This document shows, piece by piece, positions 1-8,696 of a stretch of 64,000 nt of DNA. Positions within the stretch are counted from its first letter, which is position 1, and each line of letters starts with the position of its first letter. The notes under the pieces were generated by a model. The model did no database searches, was not told the origin of the DNA, and saw only the letters and a list, made by a program, of their open reading frames with translations. Position numbers and translations under genes: made by a program. This stretch comes from Eubacteriales bacterium (GTDB lineage Bacteria; Bacillota_A; Clostridia; Christensenellales; Aristaeellaceae), in contig JARKQG010000030.1 of assembly GCA_029974035.1 (NCBI GenBank), forward strand, positions 1 through 64,000, written 5' to 3'.

Positions 1-383
1 GCGGGCCGGCCCCGCTCCGCCACCACCGGCCGCGCGCCCGCCCGCGCCAGCGTGAGCGCCGCGAAGAGCCCCGCCGGGCCCAACCCCACCACCAGCGGAC
101 GGCCGCTCAGGCGCGCCGTGGCGGGGGGCGCGTAGGCGGCCTTCGCCGCCTGCGCGATGCCTGCGCCCCGGGGCAGGCGCTTTTCGTCAAACCGGAAGCC
201 CGGCGCGAAGGCCACGTCCAACGACAGCACAAAATGGACGTCGCCCTTGTCGCGGGCGTCCACCGATTGCTTAAGCAGGCGGACGGACGCCAGCGCGCTC
301 CTTGGAATCTTCAGCGCGTCCACCGCGAAGGCGGTAAGACCGCCCACGTCCAGCGGCGCGCGCAGGTTGGTTATTTTCGGCAT
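1..383 (-). CDS. FAD-dependent dehydrogenase, COG2509 type (N-terminal part; cut by window edge)
   Basis: Only the first ~127 residues are inside the window; the gene runs off the left edge. The protein has an N-terminal domain of about 95 residues with the pattern SVDARDKGDVHFVLSLDV, then a dinucleotide-binding motif VVGLGPAGLFAAL near residues 98-110. That order is typical of the uncharacterised FAD-dependent proteins of COG2509. The ATG at 383 follows an AAAGGA ribosome-binding site and lies 9 bases after the stop of the preceding flavoprotein, so the two are probably co-transcribed with helD. The substrate is unknown; the family assignment rests on the N-terminus only. Confidence 0.8.
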   Translation of the reverse strand, partial: MPKITNLRAPLDVGGLTAFAVDALKIPRSALASVRLLKQSVDARDKGDVHFVLSLDVAFAPGFRFDEKRLPRGAGIAQAAKAAYAPPATARLSGRPLVVGLGPAGLFAALTLARAGARPVVAERGRP

Positions 384-392
384 GTTTTCCTT

Positions 393-1619
393 TCAGGGCC
401 TGGCGGCGCCTTGCGCGGCGAAGAGCCCGGACGCCCACGCCCATTGCAGGTTGTAGCCGCCGCAGGGGCCATCCACATCCAGCGCCTCGCCGCAGGCGAA
501 CAGGCCGGGCACCAGGCGGGATTCCAGCGTTTCGGGATCGAATTCGCCCGCGTCCGCGCCGCCCGCCGATGCCTGGGCCGCGGCAAAGCCGCGATGGCCG
601 GTGACGGGCAACCGGAAGTCCGACAAAAGGCGCGCCGCGGCGCGGAGCTCGGCGTCCGTCAGTGAGGCGGCCTCCCGAGAGAGGGGCAGCGCCCCCGCCA
701 ATTTTAAAACCGTCTGCCCGATGCGCTTGTGGACGGTGCCGGTCAGAAAATCCTCCAGCGCGCGCCGGGGCATCGCCGCGCGGCGCGCTGTCAACAGCGA
801 AAGCGCCGCGTCAAAGGGCCTGTCCAGCATCCGGAGCGCGGCCATCACCTTCAGGCCGTCGGCCAGGGCCTGGGCCGCTTCGCGGGACACCGCCATGACC
901 GCCGTGCCGGTCAGGCCGTATTCGGCGAACAGAATGTCACCCTCGGCTTTGGCGATGGGTTTATCCGCCGCCGTCAGCGCGATCCCGCCGTCGATGCGGA
1001 TGCCCTTGAGCGCCCGGATGGGCTCCGTTGGGGTTTCCAGCTGCGTCAGCGCGGGCAGCACCCGCGTCACGCGGTGGCCCAGCTGCTGAAAGAGGCGGTA
1101 GCCCGCGTCGGTGCCGCCCAAAGACGGCGAGGCCGCTCCGCCGGTGGCGAGGATCACGCGCCTGGCGCGAAGAACCCGCCCGTCCGCCGCGGTGATTTGA
1201 AAGGCGCCGCCTTTTTTGACGGAAACCGCCTCAAAGCTTGTGAGGGTTTCGACGCCCGATTCCTGAAGGGCGAGCCGCAGCGCGTCCAGCACCGCCGCCG
1301 CCTGTTCGCACAGCGGAAACACGCGCCCGCCGTAGAATGCGTGACACATCAGGCCCAGGGACTCGAAAAAATCCATCACCGCCGCGGGCGGAAAGGCCGC
1401 CATCGCGCCCGCCATCACCGAAACCCCGCCGAAATAATCGGCGGGGGCGGCGGTGGTATTGGTTAGGTTGCAGCGCCCGTTGCCGGTGACGAGCAGTTTT
1501 TTGCCCACCCGCGCGCCGCGCTCGAGAAGCACCGCGCGCTTTCCCAGCCGCCGCGCCATCACCGCCGCCGCCAGGCCGGATGCGCCGCCGCCCACGACGG
1601 CAATATCGTAGGAAATCAC
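393..1619 (-). CDS. BaiN/RdsA (HI0933)-family NAD(P)/FAD-dependent oxidoreductase
   Basis: A 408-residue flavoprotein. The FAD-binding GxGxxG motif is near the N-terminus (DIAVVGGGASGLAAAVMAR, about residues 4-22), followed by NGRCNLTN, which is characteristic of the HI0933/aminoacetone-oxidase-like family, and a C-terminal GGYNLQWAWASG that closes the FAD site. I chose the GTG at 1619 because it overlaps the helD stop as GTGA and puts the beta strand of the Rossmann fold at the usual distance from the start; an upstream in-frame ATG at 1658 would add 13 residues inside helD. Some members reduce steroid or bile-acid intermediates, but the substrate here cannot be read from sequence. Translationally coupled to helD. 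Confidence 0.85.
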   Translation of the reverse strand: MISYDIAVVGGGASGLAAAVMARRLGKRAVLLERGARVGKKLLVTGNGRCNLTNTTAAPADYFGGVSVMAGAMAAFPPAAVMDFFESLGLMCHAFYGGRVFPLCEQAAAVLDALRLALQESGVETLTSFEAVSVKKGGAFQITAADGRVLRARRVILATGGAASPSLGGTDAGYRLFQQLGHRVTRVLPALTQLETPTEPIRALKGIRIDGGIALTAADKPIAKAEGDILFAEYGLTGTAVMAVSREAAQALADGLKVMAALRMLDRPFDAALSLLTARRAAMPRRALEDFLTGTVHKRIGQTVLKLAGALPLSREAASLTDAELRAAARLLSDFRLPVTGHRGFAAAQASAGGADAGEFDPETLESRLVPGLFACGEALDVDGPCGGYNLQWAWASGLFAAQGAARP

Positions 1620-3757
1620 AGCACAATCCCCAAATCGCGCCGCAGCGCGTCGTCGCACATCAGAACGAGCCGGTGCAGCGCCCGCGAACAGGCGGTGTAG
1701 AGCCTGCGCCGCTCACCGTCCGTCACCTCCACGCCGGGCCAGACCACCGCCACCGCGTCAAACTCCAGCCCCTTGATCAGGTGATAGCCGGACACCACCA
1801 CGCCCCCGGATTCGGGCAGCATGTCGTCGTCGCCGCCGGTGAGGAGGATCGCGCCGCCGAGGCTGCGCGCAAGCTTTGCGGCCTCCGACTGCGAGCGCGT
1901 GATCAGCGCGATGTGCTTCATGCCCTCGGCCTTCCATTCGTCCACCAGCTCGCCCAGCCGCTTGGGCATAAAGGGTTCGATGCCGGGAAAATCGCCCTCG
2001 CGCCCGAATTCCAGGGCGTGGGGTTCGTCCGGGATCAGCGCGTTGCAAAGCCGCGTGATGGGCTGGGTGGAGCGGTAGGAGCGCGTCAGGCGCACCAGCG
2101 GCGCCTTGGGCGACTGAAAATCCGCGCCCCAGGCGCGGGGGTTGCAGGGCGGCATGCCCGGGCAGGTGCGCTGACTCACGTCGCCCAGAAGCGTCACCTG
2201 CGCGGCGGGGTAGAAGGCGGAGAGCAGCCTCAGCGCGATGTCCGGGTAGTCTTGCGCCTCGTCCACCAGGATATGGCGCATGCTCTTGTCCGGCGCGGCA
2301 AAGCCCAGTCGCACCATCAGCCAGGCGACGGCGGGGGCGTCCTCCCACCAGACGACGCCGGACAGCGCGTTCTCCCGGGCGGCTTCGCGCAATTGCCTGG
2401 GCGCGCCGGACAGCGCGTCGGACAGCATCTTGAGTGGGTCCACCGAGATCATCTGCCGAATCTGCTGGCGAATCGGCGCCAGGTGCTGCGCCACCGCCAG
2501 GCGCTTGGCCAGCTCCAGTTCGCGGCCCCGGTAGCTCTTCAGAAAACGGCTCTCGTATTGGACTGCGAGGGTCTTTTCCCAGCCGTCCAGCCGGTTTTCC
2601 AGCACCGTCTGGATGCGGATCAGCCTGAGGGCGGGATTGAGCATCTTGAATTCCACGCGGTAGAGCTGCTCCAGGTCCTGCCGCGAGATCAGAAGGTGCT
2701 TTTCAAGCCCGACGTCCGAAAAGCGGGGCCCCTCTTCCTCAAAGCGCTGCGCGTAGGCGGACAGGACGTCGCAAAATTTCAGATCGGACTTAAAGCGCAC
2801 GCTCTGGCGGCGCAGCGGGCTGCCCTCGTCCACGAGGCGCTCAATCTGGCGGATCGAGGGCTCAATTTCGCGGCCGAGGATTCGCCGCATCAGACCGTGC
2901 AGCGTGACGGCCTGCGCGTTTTCCTCGCCCAGGTCCGGAAGCACCGTGGAGATGTATTCGCTGAAGGCGCTGGAGGGCGAGAGCACCGCGATGTGGCTGG
3001 CGTCCAGCTGATCCCGGTGGCGGTACATCAGATACGCGGCCCGGTGCATGGCCACGCTGGTCTTACCCGAGCCCGCGCCGCCGATGACGGAAACCACCCG
3101 CGCGCTTTCATGCCGAATGGCCAGGTTCTGCTCCTGCTGGATGGTGGCGACGATGGAGCGCATATGGCTGGACGTGGCGCGGGAGAGGATGTCCAGGAGC
3201 ATTTCGTCGTCAATGGACACGTCCGTATCCACGTAGTACTTCAGCCGCCCGCCCTCCATGCGGTACTGGCGCTTGAGCGTCATGGTGCCGCGGATGAGGC
3301 CGTCGGGGGCCCGGTAGGCCACCTCGCCGGGCTGGGCGTCGTAATACAGGCTGCAGATGGGCGCGCGCCAGTCGTGCACCATCAGATCGCCCCGCTCGTT
3401 TTTCAGGCTGTACAGGCCAATGACAATTTTTTCCGGCGCGTCTGCGCCGTCCTCGCGAAAGTCGATCCGCGCGAAGAACGGGTTCAGCAGCATCCGCTCG
3501 TACCGCTGGGCGACCTCCTCGGAGAAGTTCTTCCGCACGAGGTAACGGTCGATCTCGGTGGAGAGCTGCTCCAGATCCTGGGGGGACAGCGCCGTGGGCT
3601 TCAGGCGCAGCTCTTCCCAGGCGTCGGAGAGCATGTCCCGGATGGTCTGGTCGTGGGCCTTCGTAAAGCCCCTCGTCTTTTGAATGACGGCATAGACGAG
3701 CTGCTGCACGCGCGCCGTGTAGGCGCGCTCGCGCTCGAGCTCTGCCAAATGATCCAA
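1616..3757 (-). CDS. helD: HelD-like RNA polymerase recycling ATPase (UvrD/Rep superfamily 1)
   Basis: About 713 residues. A charged N-terminal region of ~200 residues is the arm that enters the RNA polymerase channels in Bacillus HelD. It is followed by Walker A GGAGSGKTSVAMHR near residue 227, Walker B DEAQDYP near residue 498 and late helicase motifs (SYRST; SGYHLIKGLEFD). HelD uses ATP to strip stalled RNA polymerase from DNA and nucleic acid. I prefer the TTG at 3757: GGAGG lies 8 bases upstream, whereas the first in-frame start at 3820 overlaps the promoter. First gene of a three-gene minus-strand operon with two flavoproteins; the functional link between them is not obvious. Confidence 0.88.
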   Translation of the reverse strand: MDHLAELERERAYTARVQQLVYAVIQKTRGFTKAHDQTIRDMLSDAWEELRLKPTALSPQDLEQLSTEIDRYLVRKNFSEEVAQRYERMLLNPFFARIDFREDGADAPEKIVIGLYSLKNERGDLMVHDWRAPICSLYYDAQPGEVAYRAPDGLIRGTMTLKRQYRMEGGRLKYYVDTDVSIDDEMLLDILSRATSSHMRSIVATIQQEQNLAIRHESARVVSVIGGAGSGKTSVAMHRAAYLMYRHRDQLDASHIAVLSPSSAFSEYISTVLPDLGEENAQAVTLHGLMRRILGREIEPSIRQIERLVDEGSPLRRQSVRFKSDLKFCDVLSAYAQRFEEEGPRFSDVGLEKHLLISRQDLEQLYRVEFKMLNPALRLIRIQTVLENRLDGWEKTLAVQYESRFLKSYRGRELELAKRLAVAQHLAPIRQQIRQMISVDPLKMLSDALSGAPRQLREAARENALSGVVWWEDAPAVAWLMVRLGFAAPDKSMRHILVDEAQDYPDIALRLLSAFYPAAQVTLLGDVSQRTCPGMPPCNPRAWGADFQSPKAPLVRLTRSYRSTQPITRLCNALIPDEPHALEFGREGDFPGIEPFMPKRLGELVDEWKAEGMKHIALITRSQSEAAKLARSLGGAILLTGGDDDMLPESGGVVVSGYHLIKGLEFDAVAVVWPGVEVTDGERRRLYTACSRALHRLVLMCDDALRRDLGIVL

Positions 3758-3790
3758 GCGGTTCACCTCCTCAGGCGAGCCTTTCAGTAC

Positions 3791-3820
3791 ATTATAGCAT
3801 AGGCCGGCCGGCAAATTCAA
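3791..3820 (-). promoter_or_regulatory. SigA-type promoter for helD operon
   Basis: Read on the minus strand: TTGAAT (3815-3820), an 18-base spacer and TATAAT (3791-3796). It sits 34 bases before the proposed TTG start of helD and is divergent from the nadE promoter. Confidence 0.7.
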
Positions 3821-3858
3821 ATCCGCGCGGTATTTTTATAAAAGCGGCGTTCCGGTAT

Positions 3859-3887
3859 TTGTGAATTCACGCCGCATAGGCTATAAT
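3859..3887 (+). promoter_or_regulatory. SigA-type promoter for nadE
   Basis: TTGTGA (3859-3864), 17-base spacer, TATAAT (3882-3887). The start codon of nadE is about 30 bases downstream. Confidence 0.7.
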
Positions 3888-3918
3888 AGTGGAAAAGCCA
3901 TGAAAAGGAATGAGCCGG

Positions 3919-5820
3919 ATGCGCGACGGGTTTGTCCGGGTTTCGGTTGGTACACCCGCGATCAGGGTGGGGGACACAGAGGGAAACATGAACGCGGCCA
4001 TTGCGCTGATGCGCGACGCGGCCGGGGCGGGCGCAAAAGTCCTGACGCTGCCGGAGCTCTGCCTGACGGGCTATACCTCCGGCGACCTGTTTTTGCAGAA
4101 GACCCTTCGGGACGGCGCGCTGGCGGCGCTCTCCGGCGTTGCGGAGGCAAGCCGGGAGCTGGATCTTCTGACGGTGGTGGGCCTGCCGCTGGAGGTGGAT
4201 GCCCGGCTCTACAACGTGGCCGCGGTGATCAAGGACGGGCGCGTTCTGGGGGTGGTCCCCAAGCGCAATCCGCCCAATTACGGAGAGTTCTACGAACTGC
4301 GCCACTTTACGCCCGGCCCCAGGCAGGCGCGGCCGCTGCGGCTTCTGGGCCGGGACGTGCCCTTTGGCGGGGACATCCTGTTTGTCTGCGGGGACATGCC
4401 CGAGTTCAGCCTTGCGGTGGAGGTGTGCGAGGACCTGTGGGTGCCCGACGCGCCCTCCGTCGGTCACGCCCTCGCCGGCGCGACGCTGATCGCGAACCCT
4501 TCCGCCAGCGACGAGACCATCGGCAAGGCCGCCTATCGGGAACTGTTGCTGGCCAGCCAGTCTGCGCGGCTGATCTGCGGCTATCTCTACGCCGACGCCG
4601 GTCAGGGCGAATCCACCACCGACATGGTCTTTGCGGGGCACAACCTGATCGCGGAAAACGGCGTTCTGCTGAAGCAGTCCGAGCCGTACCGCACCGGACT
4701 CGTCACGGCGGAGCTGGATTTGCAGTACCTGGTCAGCGAGCGGCTGCGGATGAACACCTTCGGCTTCCGGGAGGATACCCACGCGAAGGTGCCCTTTGTG
4801 ACCGCCTTCTGGGAAACGCCCGTCGAGCGATTTATCGACCCCGCGCCCTTTGTGCCCTCCGACCTCGCGGAGCGCGACCTGCGCTGCGAGCAGATTCTCT
4901 CGATTCAGGAAAGCGGCCTCGCCCAGCGGCTGCGGCACATTGGCTGCAAATCGGCGGTGGTGGGCGTATCCGGCGGGCTGGATTCCACGCTGGCGCTGAT
5001 TGTCGCGGCCCGGGCCTTCCGCCGCCTGGGCCTTGCAATGGACGGCCTGGCCGCGGTCACGATGCCCTGCTTCGGCACCACCAGTCGCACCCACGCCAAC
5101 GCGCTGAAGCTGGCGGAGGGCCTCGGCGCGAAGCTGATCGAGGTGGACATTACGGCTTCGGTGCGCGGGCACCTCGCGGACATCGGGCACGACGAGGCGG
5201 CGCGCGACGTCACCTATGAAAACGCCCAGGCGCGGGAGCGCACCCAGGTATTGATGGACCTTTCCAACAAGCTGGGCGGCATTGTGATCGGCACCGGCGA
5301 TCTGAGCGAGCTGGCACTGGGCTGGGCCACCTATAACGGCGATCACATGTCGATGTACGGCGTCAACGCGTCGGTGCCCAAGACGCTGGTGCGGCATCTG
5401 GTGCGCTACGCGGCCGACCACGCGGAAAGCCCCGGGCTCGCCTCGGCCCTTGAAGACGTACTGGACACCCCCGTCAGCCCGGAACTGCTGCCGCCGGTGG
5501 ATGGGGTGATCGCCCAGAAGACGGAGGACATCGTGGGCCCTTACGAACTGCACGACTTTTTCCTCTACCACATGGTGCGACGCATGGCGGGGCCCGGAAA
5601 GATCTTCCGGCTGGCGAAAATCGCCTTTGGCGGCGTCTACGACGAGGCGACGATCGAAAAGTGGCTGCGCGTGTTTATGAAGCGGTTTTTTCAGAACCAG
5701 TTTAAGCGGTCCTGCCTTCCGGACGGGCCGAAAGTCGGCTCTGTCACGCTGTCCCCGAGGGCGGACTGGCGCATGCCCAGTGATGCATTCGGCGGCCTCT
5801 GGTTTGGGAGTTTTCAATAA
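3919..5820 (+). CDS. nadE: glutamine-dependent NAD+ synthetase
   Basis: 633 residues, the usual size for the two-domain glutamine-dependent enzyme. The N-terminal nitrilase-type amidase carries the Glu-Lys-Cys triad (Glu in LPELCLTGY near residue 46, Lys in VPKRNPPNYGEFYE near 114, Cys in EVCEDLW near 170). The C-terminal synthetase has the PP-loop GVSGGLDSTLAL near residue 350. It makes NAD+ from deamido-NAD+, ATP and glutamine in the cytoplasm. I prefer the ATG at 3919 over 3910 because AAAGGA lies 9 bases before it and directly abuts the earlier ATG. Monocistronic by spacing. pncB and nadD, elsewhere in the window, supply the same pathway. Confidence 0.96.
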   Translation: MRDGFVRVSVGTPAIRVGDTEGNMNAAIALMRDAAGAGAKVLTLPELCLTGYTSGDLFLQKTLRDGALAALSGVAEASRELDLLTVVGLPLEVDARLYNVAAVIKDGRVLGVVPKRNPPNYGEFYELRHFTPGPRQARPLRLLGRDVPFGGDILFVCGDMPEFSLAVEVCEDLWVPDAPSVGHALAGATLIANPSASDETIGKAAYRELLLASQSARLICGYLYADAGQGESTTDMVFAGHNLIAENGVLLKQSEPYRTGLVTAELDLQYLVSERLRMNTFGFREDTHAKVPFVTAFWETPVERFIDPAPFVPSDLAERDLRCEQILSIQESGLAQRLRHIGCKSAVVGVSGGLDSTLALIVAARAFRRLGLAMDGLAAVTMPCFGTTSRTHANALKLAEGLGAKLIEVDITASVRGHLADIGHDEAARDVTYENAQARERTQVLMDLSNKLGGIVIGTGDLSELALGWATYNGDHMSMYGVNASVPKTLVRHLVRYAADHAESPGLASALEDVLDTPVSPELLPPVDGVIAQKTEDIVGPYELHDFFLYHMVRRMAGPGKIFRLAKIAFGGVYDEATIEKWLRVFMKRFFQNQFKRSCLPDGPKVGSVTLSPRADWRMPSDAFGGLWFGSFQ

Positions 5821-5847
5821 ATTAACCCAGTTGCTACCGATTCATGC

Positions 5848-5871
5848 ATGTAAGACGAAGCCTTCGGGTAT
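5848..5871 (+). promoter_or_regulatory. possible SigB-type promoter before the repeat lipoprotein
   Basis: ATGTAA (5848-5853), 12-base spacer, GGGTAT (5866-5871) resembles the SigB consensus GTTTAA-N12-15-GGGTAT at 10 of 12 positions. No good SigA promoter is visible between nadE and the lipoprotein. Weak evidence. Confidence 0.25.
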
Positions 5872-5923
5872 ATCATAACTGCGTGCTTCGAGAACAATGC
5901 AATTCTGAAGGAGGACATATTCC

Positions 5924-6181
5924 ATGAAAAAGGCATTGGTACTGATGATGGTTCTGGCGCTGGTCGCCGTGCTGGCCGGCTGCACCCAGTCTACCCCCGC
6001 TCCGACCGCCGCGCCCGCCGCCACTGAGGCGCCCGCCGCCGACGCCGCCACTGAGGCGCCTGCCGCCGACGCCGCCACTGAGGCGCCCGCCGCCGACGTC
6101 GCCACTGAGGCACCCGCCGCCGACGCCGCTACTGAGGCGCCTGTCGCCGACGCCGCCACCGAAGCCCCCGTGGCCGGCTGA
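5924..6181 (+). CDS. small repeat-only lipoprotein
   Basis: 85 residues. A lipoprotein signal peptide ends in the lipobox LAGC, with the acylated Cys at position 20. The rest is Thr/Pro/Ala/Glu-rich: a short TPAPTAAP linker and then six 9-residue units of the form AATEAPAAD up to the C-terminus. There is no globular domain. A strong ribosome-binding site (GAAGGAGG) precedes the ATG and a clear terminator follows, so this looks like an expressed gene, not debris. It resembles the flexible linker found after the lipobox in Clostridia substrate-binding lipoproteins, but without the binding domain. Possible roles are a surface spacer or a remnant; I cannot assign a function. Confidence 0.75.
   Translation: MKKALVLMMVLALVAVLAGCTQSTPAPTAAPAATEAPAADAATEAPAADAATEAPAADVATEAPAADAATEAPVADAATEAPVAG
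6017..6178 (+). repeat. six tandem 27-bp coding repeats
   Basis: Six in-frame 27-base units (162 bases), each coding for a variant of AATEAPAAD. The units differ by a few substitutions (unit 4 begins with Val; units 5 and 6 have Val for Ala at position 7; unit 6 ends in Gly). Low divergence suggests recent expansion, and copy number may vary between strains. Confidence 0.9.
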
Positions 6182-6201
6182 TGCACTGAGAAATACATCG
6201 A

Positions 6202-6240
6202 TTGCCCCCGCGCGTCGTCTGATGTGCGGGGGCAAATTTT
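6202..6240 (+). terminator. Rho-independent terminator after the lipoprotein gene
   Basis: A 10-bp perfect stem (6202-6211 with 6226-6235; TTGCCCCCGC) and a following ATTTT run. Confidence 0.85.
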
Positions 6241-6287
6241 GCGTACGCAAAAAGCCGGGAAGCCGGGGTTTCTTTGCAAAAACCTCG

Positions 6288-6317
6288 TTGAAACGGGTAC
6301 TTCTTCCAGTCTATAAT
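6288..6317 (+). promoter_or_regulatory. SigA-type promoter for galE
   Basis: TTGAAA (6288-6293), 18-base spacer, TATAAT (6312-6317), 19 bases before the galE start. Confidence 0.75.
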
Positions 6318-6336
6318 AGGGAAAGGAGGCGATGAG

Positions 6337-7359
6337 ATGAAGGTTCTTCTGACCGGCGGCGCCGGCTACATTGGCGCGCACACCTGTGTGGAACTGATCG
6401 GGGCGGGGCACGCCGCCGTGGTGGCGGACAACTACGTCAACAGCTGTCCGGAGGCGGTGGCGCGCGTCAAGGCGCTCACGGGTTCGGATTTTCCGATTTA
6501 CGAAATTGATCTGTGCAACAAGGCCGCGCTGAACCGCGTTTTTTCCGAACAAAAAATTGACGCGGTCATTCACTTTGCGGGGTTGAAGGCGGTGGGGGAG
6601 TCGGTCGCAAAGCCGCTCGAATACTTCCGGAACAATCTGGACGCCACGCTGTCGCTTCTTGAGGTCATGCGGGCGCACGGCGTAAAAAAGCTGGTGTTCA
6701 GTTCCTCTGCCACGGTGTACACCGCGCCGGAATCGGTCCGAGCGCTGGACGAGGACGCGCCCACCGGAGAATGCACCAATCCCTACGGATGGACTAAATA
6801 CATGATTGAGCAGATTTTGAAGAGCCTGGCATTCTCTGATGACAGCTGGTCCATCGCGATGCTGCGCTATTTCAACCCCGTCGGCGCCCACGCGAGCGGC
6901 CGCATCGGCGAGGACCCGAACGGCATCCCCAACAATCTGATTCCCCGGGTCATGCAGTCGCTGGCCGGAAAGATTCCCGACGGCATCAGCGTCTACGGGC
7001 GCGACTGGCCAACGCCCGACGGCACCTGCGTCCGGGACTACATCCACGTGGTGGACCTGGCCCTGGGGCACGTCGCCGCGCTGAAATACCTGGAAACCAT
7101 GCGCGGCGCGGAGGCGATCAACCTGGGCACCGGCGAGGGGTACAGCGTATTGCAGATCCTCCGTACATTTGCCGAGGCCAACGACCTGATGCTGGATTAT
7201 TCCTTTGGGCCACGACGCCCGGGCGACGTGGCGGGCTTTTACGCGGACCCGGCGAAGGCGAAGCGGCTTCTGGGCTGGCGGGCGGAGCGGTCGCTGGCGG
7301 AAATGTGCCGGGACGCGTGGCGCTGGCAGACCATGAATCCGAACGGATACGGCGCATGA
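6337..7359 (+). CDS. galE: UDP-glucose 4-epimerase
   Basis: 340 residues, standard for GalE. The NAD-binding motif TGGAGYIGAHT is at residues 6-16. The catalytic SSSATVY serine region and the YxxxK pair (NPYGWTKYMIEQ, Tyr near residue 150) place it in the short-chain dehydrogenase family. It interconverts UDP-glucose and UDP-galactose for galactose use and envelope sugars. The start has GGAGG 8 bases upstream. No other galactose-pathway genes are adjacent; the next gene overlaps it by 4 bases (ATGA), so it is translationally coupled to a secreted metallohydrolase. Confidence 0.96.
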   Translation: MKVLLTGGAGYIGAHTCVELIGAGHAAVVADNYVNSCPEAVARVKALTGSDFPIYEIDLCNKAALNRVFSEQKIDAVIHFAGLKAVGESVAKPLEYFRNNLDATLSLLEVMRAHGVKKLVFSSSATVYTAPESVRALDEDAPTGECTNPYGWTKYMIEQILKSLAFSDDSWSIAMLRYFNPVGAHASGRIGEDPNGIPNNLIPRVMQSLAGKIPDGISVYGRDWPTPDGTCVRDYIHVVDLALGHVAALKYLETMRGAEAINLGTGEGYSVLQILRTFAEANDLMLDYSFGPRRPGDVAGFYADPAKAKRLLGWRAERSLAEMCRDAWRWQTMNPNGYGA

Positions 7360-8207
7360 AACGGCTGCTGCTGGCGGTCGCCTCCGCGGTGCTGCTGGCG
7401 GGCTGTGCCGCCGCGCCCGCGGAACCCGCCGGCGTTCTGTTCATCGATGTGGGGAAGGGCGACGCGGCGCTCGTAATGGCCGAGGGACGGCGCTACCTGG
7501 TGGATGCGGGGCCGAAGGACGCGTGGCCGCGCGTGGAAGCGGCGCTCCGATACTATGGGGTGACGGCGCTGGACGGCGTGTTTTTGACCCACGGGGACAG
7601 GGATCACGCCGGCGGGCTGAAGGATCTGGCCATGAGCGGCATGGACGTGGCCGCCTGGTACGCCTCCGACCTGTACCTGGACGACGGAGAAAAGGGGCAC
7701 CCCGCGGCGGAGGCCGCCGCCCTGCAGGGTCGACAGGCGGTCTTCCTGTCGGCGGGGGATGCGGTCGGCCCCTTTACGGTTTTGGCGCCGCTGACGCGGG
7801 ACAGGAAGGATGACGACAACAATTCGCTGGTGCTGAGGTTTTCCGCGGCGGGCGGCAGCGCGCTTCTGACCGGCGACATGAAGTTTGACGAGGAGGAGGA
7901 CCTGCTGAAAAGCGGCCAATCCCTTCGCTGCGAATTAATCAAGATCGCCCACCACGGCAACAGCGACGCCACGAGCCCGGCCCTGATCGAAGCGGTGTCG
8001 CCCGTGGTTGCCGTCGTGTCCACCGATTCGGACGCGCGGCCGGAACTGCCCGACCCGCGCATCGTGGCGCTGCTGGAGGCGCGCGGCGTCCCGCTGGTTT
8101 CCACCTGGCGCTCGGGCGGCGGCGTGCTGGTCACCCTCGCGGGCAAGGACACCCGCGCGGAGACCGTCAACATCCCCGCGGGGCCCTTTCCTTCCTCCGA
8201 GCATTAA
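7356..8207 (+). CDS. ComEC/Rec2-like metallo-beta-lactamase-fold lipoprotein
   Basis: 283 residues. A lipoprotein signal (MKRLLLAVASAVLLAGC, Cys at 17) is followed by a metallo-hydrolase domain like the C-terminal domain of ComEC: VLFIDVGKGDAALV, metal-binding THGDRDHAGGL near residue 77 and IAHHGNSDA near 198. Such extracytoplasmic MBL proteins are thought to be nucleases or phosphodiesterases; the substrate is unknown. I start it at 7356 because that gives the signal peptide and an ATGA overlap with galE; an upstream in-frame ATG at 7305 would bury the signal. Not itself a DNA channel, since the ComEC membrane domain is absent. Confidence 0.87.
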   Translation: MKRLLLAVASAVLLAGCAAAPAEPAGVLFIDVGKGDAALVMAEGRRYLVDAGPKDAWPRVEAALRYYGVTALDGVFLTHGDRDHAGGLKDLAMSGMDVAAWYASDLYLDDGEKGHPAAEAAALQGRQAVFLSAGDAVGPFTVLAPLTRDRKDDDNNSLVLRFSAAGGSALLTGDMKFDEEEDLLKSGQSLRCELIKIAHHGNSDATSPALIEAVSPVVAVVSTDSDARPELPDPRIVALLEARGVPLVSTWRSGGGVLVTLAGKDTRAETVNIPAGPFPSSEH

Positions 8208-8232
8208 ATTTGCCGCGGCGCGGACATGCCTA

Positions 8233-8261
8233 TGGAAATTTCGGGTAAAGTATACTATAAT
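8233..8261 (+). promoter_or_regulatory. SigA-type promoter for small membrane protein
   Basis: TGGAAA (8233-8238), 17-base spacer, TATAAT (8256-8261), 30 bases before the ATG at 8291. Confidence 0.6.
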
Positions 8262-8290
8262 GATGCCAATAAAGGAGAGGGGTGTTGGGC

Positions 8291-8638
8291 ATGGCGTATT
8301 TTGAACCGTCCGACGTTGAAAAGAATCGTGTGCTTGGCGGTCTTGGCTACCTGGTGTTCTTCCTGCCGCTGATCGCGTGTCCCAAATCCCGCTTTGGCAG
8401 GTTCTGCGCCAACCAGGGGCTTCTGGTTTGGATCGCCTCGCTGGCGGTCTGGATCGCCTTTGGCGTGCTGGAATGGATTCTGGGCGGGATCCCGGTGATC
8501 GGATGGCTGGTGAGCATCGTCCATTCGCTGTGCAATATCGCCATCGCCGTGATCGCACTGTACTACGCATACCTTGCCATATCCAAGGGCGAGGCCCGCG
8601 AGCTGCCCTACATCGGCAGCTACACGCTCATCAAGTAG
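8291..8638 (+). CDS. small DUF4870-like membrane protein
   Basis: 115 residues with three predicted membrane helices: LGGLGYLVFFLPLIAC, LLVWIASLAVWIAFGVLEWI and SLCNIAIAVIALYYAYLAI. The last is followed by a short polar tail (KGEARELPYIGSYTLIK). The size and topology resemble the DUF4870/TIC20-like small membrane proteins common in Firmicutes, whose role is unknown. The ATG at 8291 has GGAGAGGGG upstream; a GTG at 8282 is in frame but overlaps the ribosome-binding site. It has its own promoter and terminator. Confidence 0.8.
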   Translation: MAYFEPSDVEKNRVLGGLGYLVFFLPLIACPKSRFGRFCANQGLLVWIASLAVWIAFGVLEWILGGIPVIGWLVSIVHSLCNIAIAVIALYYAYLAISKGEARELPYIGSYTLIK

Positions 8639-8651
8639 TCCCCGAACGCGA

Positions 8652-8692
8652 AAGAGCCGTTTCCCCCGCGGAAACGGCTCTGTTTTGTGTTT
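8652..8692. terminator. bidirectional terminator between convergent genes
   Basis: An 11-bp perfect stem (8653-8663 AGAGCCGTTTC with 8671-8681), followed on the plus strand by GTTTTGTGTTT and on the minus strand by CGCGTT. It separates the small membrane protein from the convergent homocysteine methyltransferase. Confidence 0.8.
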
Positions 8693-8696
8693 CGCG

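Noticed and set aside
1580..3802. A 740-residue plus-strand ORF opposite helD
   Set aside because: It is His/Arg/Gln-rich antisense of a convincing HelD with all helicase motifs; high GC makes such shadow ORFs common throughout the window.
6017..6178. CRISPR-like array
   Set aside because: The repeats are contiguous, in frame and coding, with no spacers.
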